The position numbers were made by a program, and so were the translations under genes. Below are positions 1 through 10,994 of a stretch of 64,000 bases of DNA, piece by piece. Numbering within the stretch: the first letter of the stretch is position 1; every line of letters begins with the position of its first letter. Source of the DNA: Bretschneidera sinensis (lineage: Eukaryota; Streptophyta; Magnoliopsida; Brassicales; Akaniaceae); assembly GCA_023935145.1 (NCBI GenBank), contig CM043699.1, forward strand, positions 106,715,536 to 106,779,535. Direction: 5' to 3'. Under the pieces are notes generated by a model that saw nothing but the letters and a program-made list of their open reading frames with translations, was not told the origin of the DNA and searched no databases.

Positions 1-807
1 GTAATAATGATGAGAGCCACCATGCATACATGATTAACTTACTCTTGGATAGAAGAGTTTCTATAGCTCCAAAGCATCCAAGCACCAAATTGGGCATTGA
101 AGCAGTTGTGGGTGCATTCAACTTATGTTTTTCTGGGTGGGAATAAGATCGTTTGGTTGAAGACGTAAAACTTAACGCTCATGGGAGGCACCCCACAGCT
201 TATCCTTTTGTTTTTGTTATTTTTTATATTTCTTTTACTGTTTATTATTAGTATTTTGTTGTTTTCCAGTATTATCTTAGTATTTATTTTTCATGAACAA
301 TGTGCGCATCAGTTCAAGTTTGGGGGTATGCTATGAGCCATGCCTGCCCAGCTAGTTTTCCATCTCCCAGGTAAGCTCTTTCCATGTTATTTACACATTG
401 AGGTCAATGTGTCATTTAAGTTTGCAGATATGTGAGACACATTTACGCACACATTATCCCAGTTTTTTTACTATTATTTATTATCGTTTAAAGAGAAGAT
501 AAATGCATGCTCATGTTATTTTGAAATTTTGGTTTATCTAAATGAATACTGTGATGTGATGTTATTGGTAAGCTTAAAATCTTGAACATATTATTTGATG
601 ATAAAGTTTTAAAATTTTGTTACTTACTTTAGTCATTTGAGAATTCACAAGTTTGATCTAATCTGACACGAGCACATTAGCACATAATTGTGTGGGGTAA
701 TGTGTAGGTTTCCATGACTTAATTGAAACCGGATGACTTGTTAGATGAACACTTGGGCATAGAAAATTAGAAAAATTATATAAAAAAAAGAGAGAAAAAT
801 GCTAATG

Positions 808-995
808 ATGATCATTGATAAACTTTCCACTAAGTAACCGGACCTCTTGCCTCAGTAAGCAATGAGTGTTCACGAAAAATGGTGGGAATTTTATTTATAA
901 TGATCATTGAAAATTTTTTGCTGAGTAACCGGACCTCTTGCCTCAGTAAGTAGTGAGTGTTAACGTCAAAAGGTGAGAATTTTGCTTGGTAGCAT
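808..995 (+). repeat. Two-copy tandem repeat of about 92 bp in element A
   Basis: The block containing GTAACCGGACCTCTTGCCTC occurs at about 835 and again at about 927, each followed by a GAGTGTT(C/A)ACG stretch. Element G has this block only once (55087-55160), so the duplication happened in the A lineage. Confidence 0.7.
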
Positions 996-1542
996 TAAGG
1001 CCAGTTTAGTTTCGTAGCCTTTTTTACTCGAATTAGTAAGTCCTTAGGGGTGTCTTTACACCTAATGCCCTAAAATCATCTGGTTTGGGAGTCATTGACT
1101 CAACACTCGCTACATGGGTCAATTAGAAAGCTTAAGGGAACTAAACATAGCATAGCTTTATAATAAAAGAGAGAATAAAATAAAACTATGCCATCGTTGT
1201 TCATTCTGATGAGAAATTCTGTGAATTTTGAGACATAGAGACATAACACATTGAAGTTATTTGGAAGCCTCGTCTTTATATGTTAATTCACTTTACACTG
1301 AGTCGGACTTATGATGCCTTAGCCGGTCTCTCGTAAGTAATTTGATTTTCAAATTCTTATTTATTGCGAAGATGGGTTTACATTTTAAGCTTGTTCATGA
1401 CTGAATATCATGGTTTTGTGTGATGCTTAAATTTTAGGATATCATGAATGATGGATTTATCTTTATGTTCGTTGTTTTTCATTTAGTTTTTTTATTATTT
1501 TGTTTTACTAAGGGACTAGCAAAATGTAAATCTGGGGGTATT

Positions 1543-2461
1543 TGATGAGTGCCAAATATTGCATATTTTGTCCCCTTAATTTACATTTGTTAGCTTAGGA
1601 ATTTGTTACTTTGTGTTGTTTTTCATTGGTTTACAGGTTCACAAGCACTTGGAAATGAGTTTCACTAAATTGCCAGAATTACCTGTACAGATCAGTCTTT
1701 TTTGCAGATTAAACTGTACTGATTTAGGAAGAACCAGGAGATGAGCCATATATGCTTAGAAAGATCCGGAAGTCTATTTTCTGGAGAATTTTACGGCTTG
1801 TAAAAATGATTTTTCTAGAGAAAGTTATGGCAGTTTAAGTAGACAAAGGTCAGGCTATGCGTGATTTCAGCATGTCAAAAGTGATTTTTACGGATTTAAA
1901 ACTCTTTTCTTTTATCATGTGCAATTCATTGGTGATGTTTTCTTTTCCGAATAATCTTAGAATTTATTCTGTTTATAGATTTAGTTATGCTTTTTTTTTT
2001 TATTGAATGGTTTAGCTCTTTAATTATGTTTGGATTAATTATTTATCTATATTGATTTAGTTCTTTGTCGCAATATCGCTTCCTGAGTATATTGTTGTCG
2101 TTAGATTTTCTCAATAGTGATAATAATTTACATATTTTAAAAGTGGTGAATGATTTTTCAAAGGGTTACATTTGGTTTAATCTTGCTTTATAAATTTACG
2201 TCTTTCGATTAAGAATTGGGAAGTGAATTCCCAATTGAGTTATTCAATCAGTTAAGAATAATTAAAATACCAGATTTATGCAAGGGATTCCCGACGCTTT
2301 ACTTTACTTTGCATTCAAAAATTAATCTTTGTTCTCCATCAATCATTCAATATTGTTATTTAGTTTCTTTGTTCTTTCTACTATTCTTTTAATTTGTCTC
2401 CCTGTGGAATCGACACCCCAAAACTGTGCTACAACTACCGCGTTATTCTTTGGGCGTAATT
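1543..2461 (+). repeat. 3' LTR of element A
   Basis: It begins TGATGAGTGCC directly after a purine tract. Its first 60 bases resemble the start of the G LTR (TGATAAGTAC...CCCCTTAATTTACAT). The end is placed where minus-strand integrase homology of element B resumes, near 2461-2466. The 5' LTR is outside the window, so LTR divergence and target duplication cannot be checked. Confidence 0.65.
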
Positions 2462-2465
2462 AATT

Positions 2466-3275
2466 AACGTTCATCCGCAAGGCTTCTTCGTTTTTGTCAC
2501 TTTGAAAACTCTACACTTGTAGCGAGGGCACTCTAATTTTCAGGGGGATGACTGCTTCAGAACCGTAGGCGATGAAGAAGGGGGTTTCCCCAGTGGGTGT
2601 TCGAGCGGTGGTTCGATATACCCAAAACATGTTCGACAAGTGGTTGGTCCACTATCTGTCTGCTTTATCTAATCTCCTCTTGATGCTTTGCAGAAGCATT
2701 TTGTTAGTTACTTTGACCTATTCATTAGCCTATGGATACCCAATAGAGGAGAAGCGGTGTTCGATATGTAATTCTTCACAGAACACTTTGAATCAAGCAC
2801 TATCAAATTGTTTCCCGTTGTCTGTCACCAGTATACAGAGAATGCCTAAATGACACACGATGGATTTTCAGATGAAGCTCCGAGCCTAGTGGTCGGTTAT
2901 GCTGGCCAGTGGTTCAGCCTCTACCCACTTAGTGAAGTATTCTATCGTTACGATGAGGTACTTCCATTGGCCGAGCTCTCTAGTGAAGGGGCTGAGGAGG
3001 TCCATGCAAAGAGGAGTGGGCTAGTGATTGAGGTAAGAGGGTTCATTGGTTGGTGGGGTATTGAAGAGTACTGTTGACAACTCTTGCAATTTTTTACTAA
3101 TTCCATGGCTTTTCCTTGCATACTGGGCTAGTAGTAGCCTTGTCGAAGAATTTTGAAGGCCAGGGCTCGGCCTTCGAGGTGGTTTCCATATACTCTTTTG
3201 TTAACTTTTTGAATAGTGTAGTTAGCTTCGGTTCGCCCTAGACACTTTAGATAGGGTGTCGTGAGGCATCTCTTG
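2466..3275 (-). pseudogene. Integrase of element B, truncated
   Basis: The minus strand matches the F integrase (47750-48580) block for block: the zinc-binding region, a CK.CQQYS-like stretch, and the core ending PLKIRVPSLQV-like sequence. Frame is lost repeatedly. The homology stops at about 2466 where element A begins, which fixes the insertion point of A. Confidence 0.7.
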
Positions 3276-3541
3276 TATAATTGGTAATCTATGACCGTAT
3301 ACCGTGATGCTCGGGAGATAATCTTTCTGACTTCGTCTATTTGCTTGGAGAGCTGGCCATTCAGTAAATATCGGAGGATTGGATCAACCTAAGTTTCTCT
3401 TTCAGTCACAAATAGCACGAGGATCTCCTCGATGCTTGAGGCGATGAGTATTTTGAGGTAGACTGCCCGTATAGGCTTTGGTTGGAGGAATGAGGCGAGT
3501 TGAGCTACGGAATCAACCTTCAAATTTTTTTCCTGTGGGAC

Positions 3542-5388
3542 CTATTTTATCCGAAATACTTTCAACTTAGTGGAGAGTTCTCTGGCCTTCTCTAAGTAAC
3601 GGGTGGTCTTCTCTCTTCGGTCTTCAAATTCTCTGTTTATCTGGTGTATTACCAGTTGTGAGTCGCTGTATGCCTCCAAGGCATTGACGGACATTGCATT
3701 GGCTAACTTTATTCTGACAAACAATTCCTTATACGTTACTTCATTGTTAAAGGCACTGAACCCGAACCTTAAGGTGTACTCAATGATAAAACCATCCGGG
3801 CTGCACTGGACCAGCGCCACTTCCGGGCTGCAAAGGATCTATTTTTCCTTGAGGTGTTGTTTCCACGATAAAATTTGCAAGGGTCTAAGTCTTGATGGCT
3901 TTGTGGGGATGATATCAGATGTCGAACTCATCGAGCTCTATGGATAACTTAACCATCTTCCCTAAGACATCTGGTTTATGGAGTATTTGTCTCAGTGGTT
4001 GATCCATTAGGAGGACAATGGTGTGCGCTTGAAAGTACGACCAAAGTTTTTGGGCAATGATTAGGAGAGCATACGCCATTTTCTCTACAAGGAGATACTG
4101 TGTTTCCGCATCGTGGAGGATCTTGCTCATATAGTACATGGGTTTCTGGATACTTACTTTCTCTCATATTAGGACAGATGCCACTACTTCCTATCCAACC
4201 AATAGGTATAAGAAAATTTCTTCGTTGGTGACGGGTTAGTCACGAAAGGGGGTAAACCCAAATATTCTTTCAGCTCATCAAACGCCTTCTAAAAATCTTC
4301 GGTCCAAACGAAGTCTTTTACTTTTTTGATGGTTTTTAAAAAGGAAAAACACTTCTCTGCGGATTTTGACATGAATCGACTCAGAGCAGCTACCCATGCT
4401 ATCAATAGTTGGACTTCTCTTATTGTCCGCAGAGGGTTCATACCGACGATGGCTTCGATTTTTCTGGGTTAGCTTCTATTCCCCTTTGGGTTACCACGAA
4501 GCAGAAAAACTTCCCCTTAGTGACTCCAAAGCGCACTTCATCAGTTTTAGTTGATGATGCCGGAGTACTTCGAATGCTTCCTCTAGATCGGCTTCGTGGT
4601 TTTTGGCCTTGACACTTTTTACCAACATGTCATCCACATAGATTTCCATGTTCCTCCCGATCTGGCCATGGAAGATCTTGTTTACCAATCTCTAATAAGT
4701 TACCCCAACATTTTTAAGGCCAAAAGGCATGACCTTGTAACAGTACAATCCTTGGCTGGTGATGAAGCCCATTTTCTCTTGGTCGGACCTTTGCATGAGG
4801 ATCTAATTGTAACCTGAGTAGGCATCCATGAAGGCTAGAAGTTCGTGCCCCGACGTTGCATCGATGAGCTAGTCGATCCGTTACAGTGGAAAGCTATCAT
4901 TCAGATAAGCTTTATTTTAGGTCTGTGAAATCAATGCAGATTTACCACTTACCATTGGCTTTCTTGACCATCACCACGTTAGACACCCAGTCTAGGTAGT
5001 CTGTTTCTTGGATGAAATTAGTCGCGAGTAGCTTGTCCACTTCAACTTTAATAGCGGCTTGTTGCTTGCGAGCAAACAACTTCTTCTTCTGAATGACCAG
5101 TTTGTGGCTCGAGTCCACGTTTAACAGGTGCACGATCACTAATAGGTTGATTTCGGGCATATCTGAGGCCGATCGGGGGAAGAGATCCTGATTCTTTCGA
5201 ATGAGGGCGAGTAAGGATTTTTTAGGGTCTTTGGGGAGGTTGGAGCCGATCTGAATCATTCGGGAGGTATCTTCATCGAGGGGGACAACAATCAATTCTT
5301 CCATAGGCTGGCCCCTCAGAGTCTTCTCTTTGTCTCTGAAGTCTTCCACCTTGAGAGGGAGGGCCTCCATCCTTTTTTCTCCTCTCAT
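3542..5388 (-). pseudogene. Reverse transcriptase-RNase H of element B
   Basis: The N-terminal RT part (5388-4942) ends DWVSNVVMVKKANGKW. The catalytic loop YVDD is intact in MEIYVDDMLVKSV (about 4640). The RNase H part contains YRMSK-like and DSQLVIHQIN motifs (4139-3542). Stops and frameshifts separate these blocks. Length and order fit a Tat-like gypsy pol. This is the homologue of F 36380-37012 plus 46866-47640. Confidence 0.75.
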
Positions 5389-5434
5389 GACATTTAGATA
5401 GCAGGATCTAGGGATTTGCTAGTTTCCCCTAACT

Positions 5435-5869
5435 TCACCTACCCTTTTTTTTAGTGGGGAACTTCATTTTTAAGTGGTACGTGGATACGACTGCTTTGGG
5501 TTTGTTGAGGGTGGGTTTGTCGATGATTATATTGTAGGATAACAGTTTCCTGACCACCTGGAAAGTAGTCTGTACAGTAGTCGTTTGCGTAGCCATTCCT
5601 ACAGTGACTGGGAGAACTATGTTGCCTTCAGTAAACATCGGTCCCCCTGAAAAATTGTAGAGCAGGGTGGAGATTAGTTCCAGCTAAGCATATTCTAATT
5701 GCATCTGCTGGAATGCGTCGTAGAGCAGGATGTCAACTGAGCTCCCATTGTTGACTAGGATGCGCTTGACATCATGGTTGACCACGAGAAGGGAGACAAC
5801 CACGGTATCGTCGTGTGGTGTCTGGACCCCCTCCAGATCTTTATCTGTGAAAGAAATTGCTTGGTCCAT
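5435..5869 (-). pseudogene. Aspartic protease region of element B
   Basis: Minus-strand fragments contain RRILVNNGSSVDILLYDAF. This is the retroviral-type protease neighbourhood, with the usual D-G-S replaced by N-G-S: an Asp to Asn change at the expected catalytic residue. The second half reads MFTEGNIVLPVTVG. A frame break near 5640-5684 separates the halves. Element F has the homologous segment at 35600-35990. Confidence 0.65.
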
Positions 5870-6059
5870 CTTCCTGCGTTTGTGGGGCTCACTGACCGAG
5901 GCTGCAGACCTAGTGTAGGTTTTTCTGTTGTGTCTTGAGGTGCCTCCAGTAACGGGACCCCCGCAGATAGTCTTGATGATCTTGGTCGCGATGGCCTCCA
6001 GACCTCTTTGGCTAAGCCCTCCCTAGTTTGGCCTTAGACTTCTCCGAGGGACTTGGTTC

Positions 6060-7094
6060 GTCCCGCTCCGACTGGGTGGATGCTAGGGACTTCTTCGGGG
6101 CCGTTCGAGCACTTTCTTTTGTTGTAGTTTGGTGAATTCTTTCAACTGCCCCCTATTGATAGGGGCTTCTATTTGGTGTTTCAGGGCCAGACAGTCCTCG
6201 GTGTCGTGCCCATGGTTTCTCTAGAACAGGCATCACTTGCTTTGATCCCCGTTGAGGCGCAATGGTTTCGGAGGCCACTGAAAGATTGACCTGTCATGGA
6301 GTTGTATCAAGACATTCGTTCTCGATGCGTTGAGGGGAGTAAAGCTTTCGAAGTGACCGGGGACTCTGTGCCTGCCTTCACGAGAAGGTCACTTGATTGG
6401 TTTATGATGAGGACTGGCAGGGCTTCTCCTCTTCTTCTCTGCGTCTTTTTCCCGCTCTCTTCGGAATGCCTGATCATCTTTCGCCAGCATGTATTTCTCA
6501 GCTCAGGCCAAGATCTTGGGTGGTTGCTTGGTGAGCTTGGAGATAAATATTTTGGACTTTAGCCTATTTTTGAATGCTAGCATCTAGTGCTTCGTTGATT
6601 ATTTCCTTCATTTCCTTGATCCGTCTGTCGAGACCAAGGTTTCTTCTAGATGAGGGGCTTCCTTTGACTTTGACGGTGTGGGGTGGTGGGGACTCTGTCG
6701 TGGAACAATTATCGATGGGAAGTCCACGGCTAGCAGAGCTTGCGTGTCCGGGATTATGTTGAGGAGGTATGGGAGAGGGCTGACGAGTCCTTTTGCGGAC
6801 CTCAGCGGCGAGGTCGGTCACCAGTCATGAGAGTTCCACGAACTGTGCTTGGAGCATAGGCATAGTGGGATGTGCTATGGGGGCCTCTTGAAGATTTTAG
6901 GGTGGCTCGATTTCTGTGTAGCGGGGCCGTTGGGTCATTGGAAGGGGCCGTGGGTTGTTGCCACAGGACCTTCTTTTGGAAACGACAGGGGTTCTTGACC
7001 CGGGCCGTTGGCTACGGGTGTTGTTTTGTGTATGTATGGTGCTACCCCCGGCAACTCCCTTGCCGATATTCCTCGTGGTGTTTTTAGGTGGCAT
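6060..7094 (-). pseudogene. Gag remnant of element B
   Basis: A start codon at 7094 opens MPPKNTTRN, the same N-terminus as the F leader copy (MPPKKTTRN). The linker PS..RRNLGLDRRIKEM (about 6600-6650) follows. The central capsid part present in F at 33700-34900 is missing. Sequence jumps from near 6564 to the region matching F at 34880-35000. Multiple stops are present. In its intact form this would be the structural capsid precursor. Confidence 0.65.
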
Positions 7095-7172
7095 GGAAAC
7101 AAATGAATTCTTTAGATTTCTTCGCTTTTACTGTTAGCGAGAGATGGTGGTGTTCTTATGGATGATGTCAAT

Positions 7173-7936
7173 CGTTGATGTTGAAAATGTGTTGCTCAGT
7201 TGGAGGTTGATATTTCAATAGCCTGCACAGAAATAAACGGATGAACTAGAGGGTTGCCCGAAGAGAGAGGGGTGATGCCTCTGAGGACACTCCGACGCTC
7301 TTATCAGTGTAGTGTTTCAGAAAAAATGAAGAGGATGAATGATGCCTAGTGTTTTTAGTGAATGAGTTAAAATTAGGGTCTGAATTGTGCTTGCATACCT
7401 TAGGCCTTTTATAGTGATTCAGACGTGAGGTTGTCCACATGGTAGGGATAGGGCAATCTTGGGGATGCCGCTTCTGCGCCGTAACACCTTATTATTTGTC
7501 TAGGGATGGCCATTATCCCTGTGATTACGCTTACAGGTCTGAGCAGGGGAGTCCGGGTATGGTGATGGGTTGCCAGCTATTCTGTCCGCGTGTCTTCTTG
7601 CTACTGGACATGGTCTGTCCATGTGTCGTCTTGTTATTGGACCTAGGGCTGTCTGTGTGTCGTCTTGTTTATTGGAACTAGGACTGTCTACATGTCATCT
7701 TGCTATTGGACAAGAGATGTCCATGTGTCATCTTGTTATTGGACCTAGGGCTGTCCGCGTGTCGTCTTGCTACTGAACTTAGGGATGTCCATGTGTCGTC
7801 TTGTTTATTGGACCTAGGGCAGTTAACGTGTCATATTGCTATTAGACACGGGATATCCATGTGTCGTCTAGTTATTGGACCTAAGGCTGTCCATGTTATG
7901 TCGTCTTATTATTGGGTGTATTTGTTGGCTGCATCA
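7173..7936 (-). repeat. 5' LTR of element B
   Basis: On the minus strand it starts TGATGCAGCCAAC (compare TGATACGGCCAAT in element F). It holds a TATA box (CACTATAAAAGG at about 7401-7416, minus) and ends ...CATCAACG before a decayed primer-binding site. It is about 764 bp against 711 and 655 bp for the two F LTRs. The difference lies mainly in the internal minisatellite. Confidence 0.8.
7590..7935 (-). repeat. 33-bp-class minisatellite inside the B LTR
   Basis: On the minus strand, units of the type TCCAATARCAAGACGACAC(A/G)TGGAC repeat about ten times with period near 33. The family matches the F LTR minisatellite. The period is a multiple of three, so it opens spurious reading frames on both strands (for example around 7439-7957). 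These are not genes. Confidence 0.75.
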
Positions 7937-8675
7937 AAGTGCAATTTAAACCGTTAATGTAGAGTGATAACTTCGTTTGACTTAACACGTTTTACATTAT
8001 GCGTCCTACAAATGCTTTAAATCGTAATAGCATGAAATCCACTACAAATCATGATGATTAAGTCAACGGTGTGTTTGCAGTGATATAGCTCCAATGCGAA
8101 CTGCATGGACAAAACCAAATTTTAAACGAAGATTTCATGACTATGGAAAATTTGAGATATGATTTTTAGATTAGAATTTCATGGTTTGATTCTTATGATT
8201 ATTTACCTCTACACTAGTAACAAAATAAAATTCAGTGTTTTTACAAATTAAACTTTAACAAGAGACCTTTTATGATGATCTTGAGCTTAGAAGTTGCTGT
8301 GTCCCCAATTTTTTATCTTAAAAAAAAAATTTCGCAAGAAAAGTTTGGCTAAAGAGAATTAATTTTCTTATGAAATAATGCATAAATGTGTGTTCTTGCT
8401 CACGTGCACAAACAGATATGATTGACATGTTTTAAAACATCCTAATAAATGAAAAGAAAAAAGAAATCCTAGTAGAACAAGGATTGAGGAGTAAGAAACT
8501 TTTTCTTGAAAAGTTGAGACTATAGATGCGCCCATGGGTATATATATATATACACACACACACACAGTTGTTTCATCTCTCTTGAGTTCAATTTCTTCGC
8601 TTTATCTCTAGCTGTTTCATCCCTCTTGAATCCTTTTTTCTCATAGGAATTTGTCTTTTGCTTTTCTATTCTCAA
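7937..8675. other. Intergenic DNA upstream of the MADS gene
   Basis: No coding signal was seen. A (TA)n(CA)n microsatellite at about 8539-8566 lies 110 bp before the MADS start codon. Its TATATATA part could serve as the TATA box. Minus-strand frames through it are low-complexity artefacts. Confidence 0.6.
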
Positions 8676-9473
8676 ATGGGTAAAAGAAGAAAGATCCCAA
8701 TCGAAAAACGGGAAACACCAGAACAGAGGGCTGTTACTTTCAGTAAGAGACGCCAGGGTTTGTTCAACAAGGCTGCACATCTCTGCCTGTTCTGTGATGC
8801 ACAGGTTGCCCTGTTAGTGTCCAAACAGAACAACCTCTACTACTCCTTCGGTCACCCATCTGTCAATGCCGTGGTCGATGCCTTCCTCGATAATCGCGCT
8901 CCGGTAGCCGCCGACGACAATGAAGTTAAAGTTTCTGATGATAATACTAACAAGAAGAAGAAGATGAAGATATCACAGAGTAGTACAAATAAAGGGTTTT
9001 GGTGGGAACTTGAAGAAGAATTCGATAAGTATCAATCAGCAGAGGAATTGGGTGTGGTTATTGATAAGCTACAAAAATTGAAGGACAATGTGATGATCAG
9101 GTTGAATAACAACAATGAAGATGGTTCTAATAATCTTGAGTATCCTCAACTTCTGAATGAATCCCATTATCTTATTACAACTGATCTTGAAGAGTACGAT
9201 ACTGAGGAGAAGAAAGAGGATGATTTGATGGTTACTAAGTCTACTTGTAGACATGAATTTGGTTGTTTTGATGATGATGACGATGTTGTGCGTGGGGTTC
9301 ATGGTAATGTCAAGGAAGACCATAACTACTTGGAAGAAACTGATTCTACCTCCAATTTCAGTTTCTTGGATTTCTTGGATGTGGGTAGTGAAGATCAGTT
9401 GTTGTTCTCTGCTAGAACAGATGCAATTGGCACCGTTGATTTGGCTACAAAGAGCGGTGATGTTAAAAGTTAG
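8676..9473 (+). CDS. Type I (M-alpha, AGL62-like) MADS-box transcription factor
   Basis: A 265-residue intronless gene. The MADS domain occupies about residues 1-60 (MGKRRKIPIEKRE, FSKRRQGLFNKAAHL, FCDAQVALLV), followed by FGHPSVNAVVDAFL at 58-71. Both are typical of AGL62-like M-alpha proteins, which bind CArG-box DNA in the nucleus, usually as heterodimers, and often act in female gametophyte and endosperm. A Lys-rich stretch (92-98) is a possible nuclear signal. FWWELEEEF at about 108-116 begins a predicted coiled region, and the C-terminus is very acidic. The start is set at 8676 because MGK is the conserved MADS N-terminus. An in-frame ATG at 8658 would add six residues and is less likely. 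Lack of introns fits type I genes. The frame is intact, so the gene may be functional. The exact orthologue is not assigned. Confidence 0.9.
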   Translation: MGKRRKIPIEKRETPEQRAVTFSKRRQGLFNKAAHLCLFCDAQVALLVSKQNNLYYSFGHPSVNAVVDAFLDNRAPVAADDNEVKVSDDNTNKKKKMKISQSSTNKGFWWELEEEFDKYQSAEELGVVIDKLQKLKDNVMIRLNNNNEDGSNNLEYPQLLNESHYLITTDLEEYDTEEKKEDDLMVTKSTCRHEFGCFDDDDDVVRGVHGNVKEDHNYLEETDSTSNFSFLDFLDVGSEDQLLFSARTDAIGTVDLATKSGDVKS

Positions 9474-10614
9474 AACAATTCCCGTAGAAGTATTTGATTA
9501 ATGAGTGGGAATGCTAACAATGATTTAGTTTTTGGGTTCTTTGGTTTCATTCGGAGCTTCTTTTCTTTTCAATCTGACATGTGAAAAGAGATAAATCAGA
9601 AGTAATTTTATTCGGCGAAATTTTTCATCATTGCCTCATGTTTCTTTTCTTTTTCCTCCTCTTTATTCGTCTGCAGTAATTCTGTTTGATCTGGGATAAT
9701 GATTCTATTATTCACGAGTTATTTTTTTTCCTTTGTTTTATTTCTGTTATTCACAAAATAATGATTCTAAAGCATGGAAAAAAACCCCAAATTGTCAATC
9801 CCAGGGAAAGAATTTTGGTACAATTGGAACTTTCTGATTCTAAGTATCACGTATTATTTTTTTCTTTTTTAATGTTTAAATGGTTAGATATCTTGCTGAT
9901 TTATGTCTTCTCAATCATTCCAGCTATGGAATTATTCCCCATAATCCTTGAAAACAAGTCTCTTATAAGTTCGGCTGACTTGGTGGTCAAGTTTGTGAAT
10001 ATTTTTTTTTGTTAGTTTGGGTGAAATATCAGTTAAAAACTTTATTGGTAAATTTTAAAATTTTTTATTGAAAACGTCAATATAGATGTATGATCCAAAA
10101 ATTAATATTATTAATAAAGTTTTTAAGATTATCAGTGAAGTTTTCAACTGATCTAAACTATTGTGTTTAGACATGAGCTAACTAAGAAATCCTCTAAGTT
10201 GAGGCTTTGAAATTATAAAATTTCAGATTTGATTCCTCTTATGTATATGGTATTTGTTCGATTTATGTATCAATTACTATTTTTTTATATATATATTTTA
10301 AATGAATTGTAGTAATATGGTGAGTTGAGTTGGTTTATGATAGTACCGTGAGCTTATTAAAAACAAGATGGTATTGTGGTAATATTGTACTACTTGTATG
10401 TTAACACCGCTTGAATAAAAACAAATCTATTGAATGTTGGGTTTAATAGTTATATAAGCTATAATATATGAACTTTTTATTTTACTTTATTGTATTTATG
10501 TCTGGTCCCTGACATACACATAAGAGTATTACAAACATTTTTAAACAAGTTTAATACTTGAATACATACTCATATCTTCTGAAGTAACAGGTTACAAGGA
10601 GAGGAAATGAGATT
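9474..10614. other. AT-rich intergenic DNA
   Basis: No gene is supported. Frames at 9686-10015 and 10828-11043 are low-complexity or out of frame with SIG6. The only structure seen is the small foldback at 10028-10152. Confidence 0.6.
10028..10152. mobile_element. Short foldback, possible MITE
   Basis: The ends are inverted repeats: ATCAGTTAAAAACTTTA at the left against the complement of TGAAGTTTTCAACTGAT at the right (15 of 17 match). A second copy of the left arm in inverted form (AATAAAGTTTTTAAG) lies at about 10115. The centre is AT-rich. No convincing target duplication was seen. Confidence 0.4.
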
Positions 10615-10768
10615 GGCCCAGCTTTTTGAGTAGGCCTCTTTACTGGGGTATTTTGTAGCGAAGCTTAGCCCACACTAGAAAATTTGGCCCAGCTTTTGGA
10701 GTAGGCCTCTTTACTGGGGTATTTTGTAGTGAAGCTTAGCCCACAGTAGAAAATAAAATAAAGGCCCA
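10615..10768 (+). promoter_or_regulatory. Duplicated site II (TGGGCY) cluster upstream of SIG6
   Basis: Two tandem 71-bp units (10615-10685 and 10686-10756) differ at only a few bases. Each contains GGCCCA and AGCCCA, the complements of TGGGCC and TGGGCT. A fifth motif lies at 10763-10768. TGGGCY 'site II' elements are known TCP-factor targets, common in promoters of nuclear genes for organelle and growth functions. The block lies 230-380 bp before the SIG6 start. A role in SIG6 regulation is inference. Confidence 0.55.
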
Positions 10769-10994
10769 ACCTGATCCTTAAAGAGGAAGGTTACCAATTT
10801 TGAGGACTGAAATAGTCTCTGAAAGAGGTGCAGTGTCTTCTCTACTTCTCCTATCTACAAAGCATTCCATATAGATATGTATATCCTTTAAATCATCACA
10901 CAAAATATCCCCAGAAGACCAACCTCATGTTGTATTCTTATCAGTTAGAGAAAGTGCCTTTTTTGGGGGTGTTTTATAACAACAGTTTTATTAA

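Larger units (their letters stand above)
1..2461 (+). mobile_element. Element A: pol-less Athila-like LTR retrotransposon, 3' part (internal region plus 3' LTR)
   Basis: The left end of the element lies outside the window. The first 150 bases are a decayed match to the pre-RT part of the G element near 54220-54360. They are followed directly by the same 3' noncoding region as in G (for example the shared stretch at 1025-1130 and 55203-55310), so reverse transcriptase and integrase are absent, as in G. A purine-rich tract at about 1530-1539 precedes the LTR. The element ends against integrase sequence of element B, so A inserted into B. The exact end is uncertain by about 10 bases because no clear terminal CA is visible. 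No open reading frame of any substance remains. Confidence 0.75.
2462..7936 (-). mobile_element. Element B: Tat-like Ty3/gypsy retrotransposon, minus strand, 3' end cut by element A
   Basis: Read on the minus strand the order is LTR (7936-7173), gag, protease, reverse transcriptase, RNase H, integrase. This is the gypsy order. The LTR and coding segments match element F throughout. The integrase C-terminus ends at about 2466 against element A, so the remainder and the 3' LTR should lie left of A, outside the window. Stops and frameshifts occur in all segments, so the copy is dead. The five bases outside the LTR at 7937-7941 (AAGTG) would be one half of the target duplication. Confidence 0.85.
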
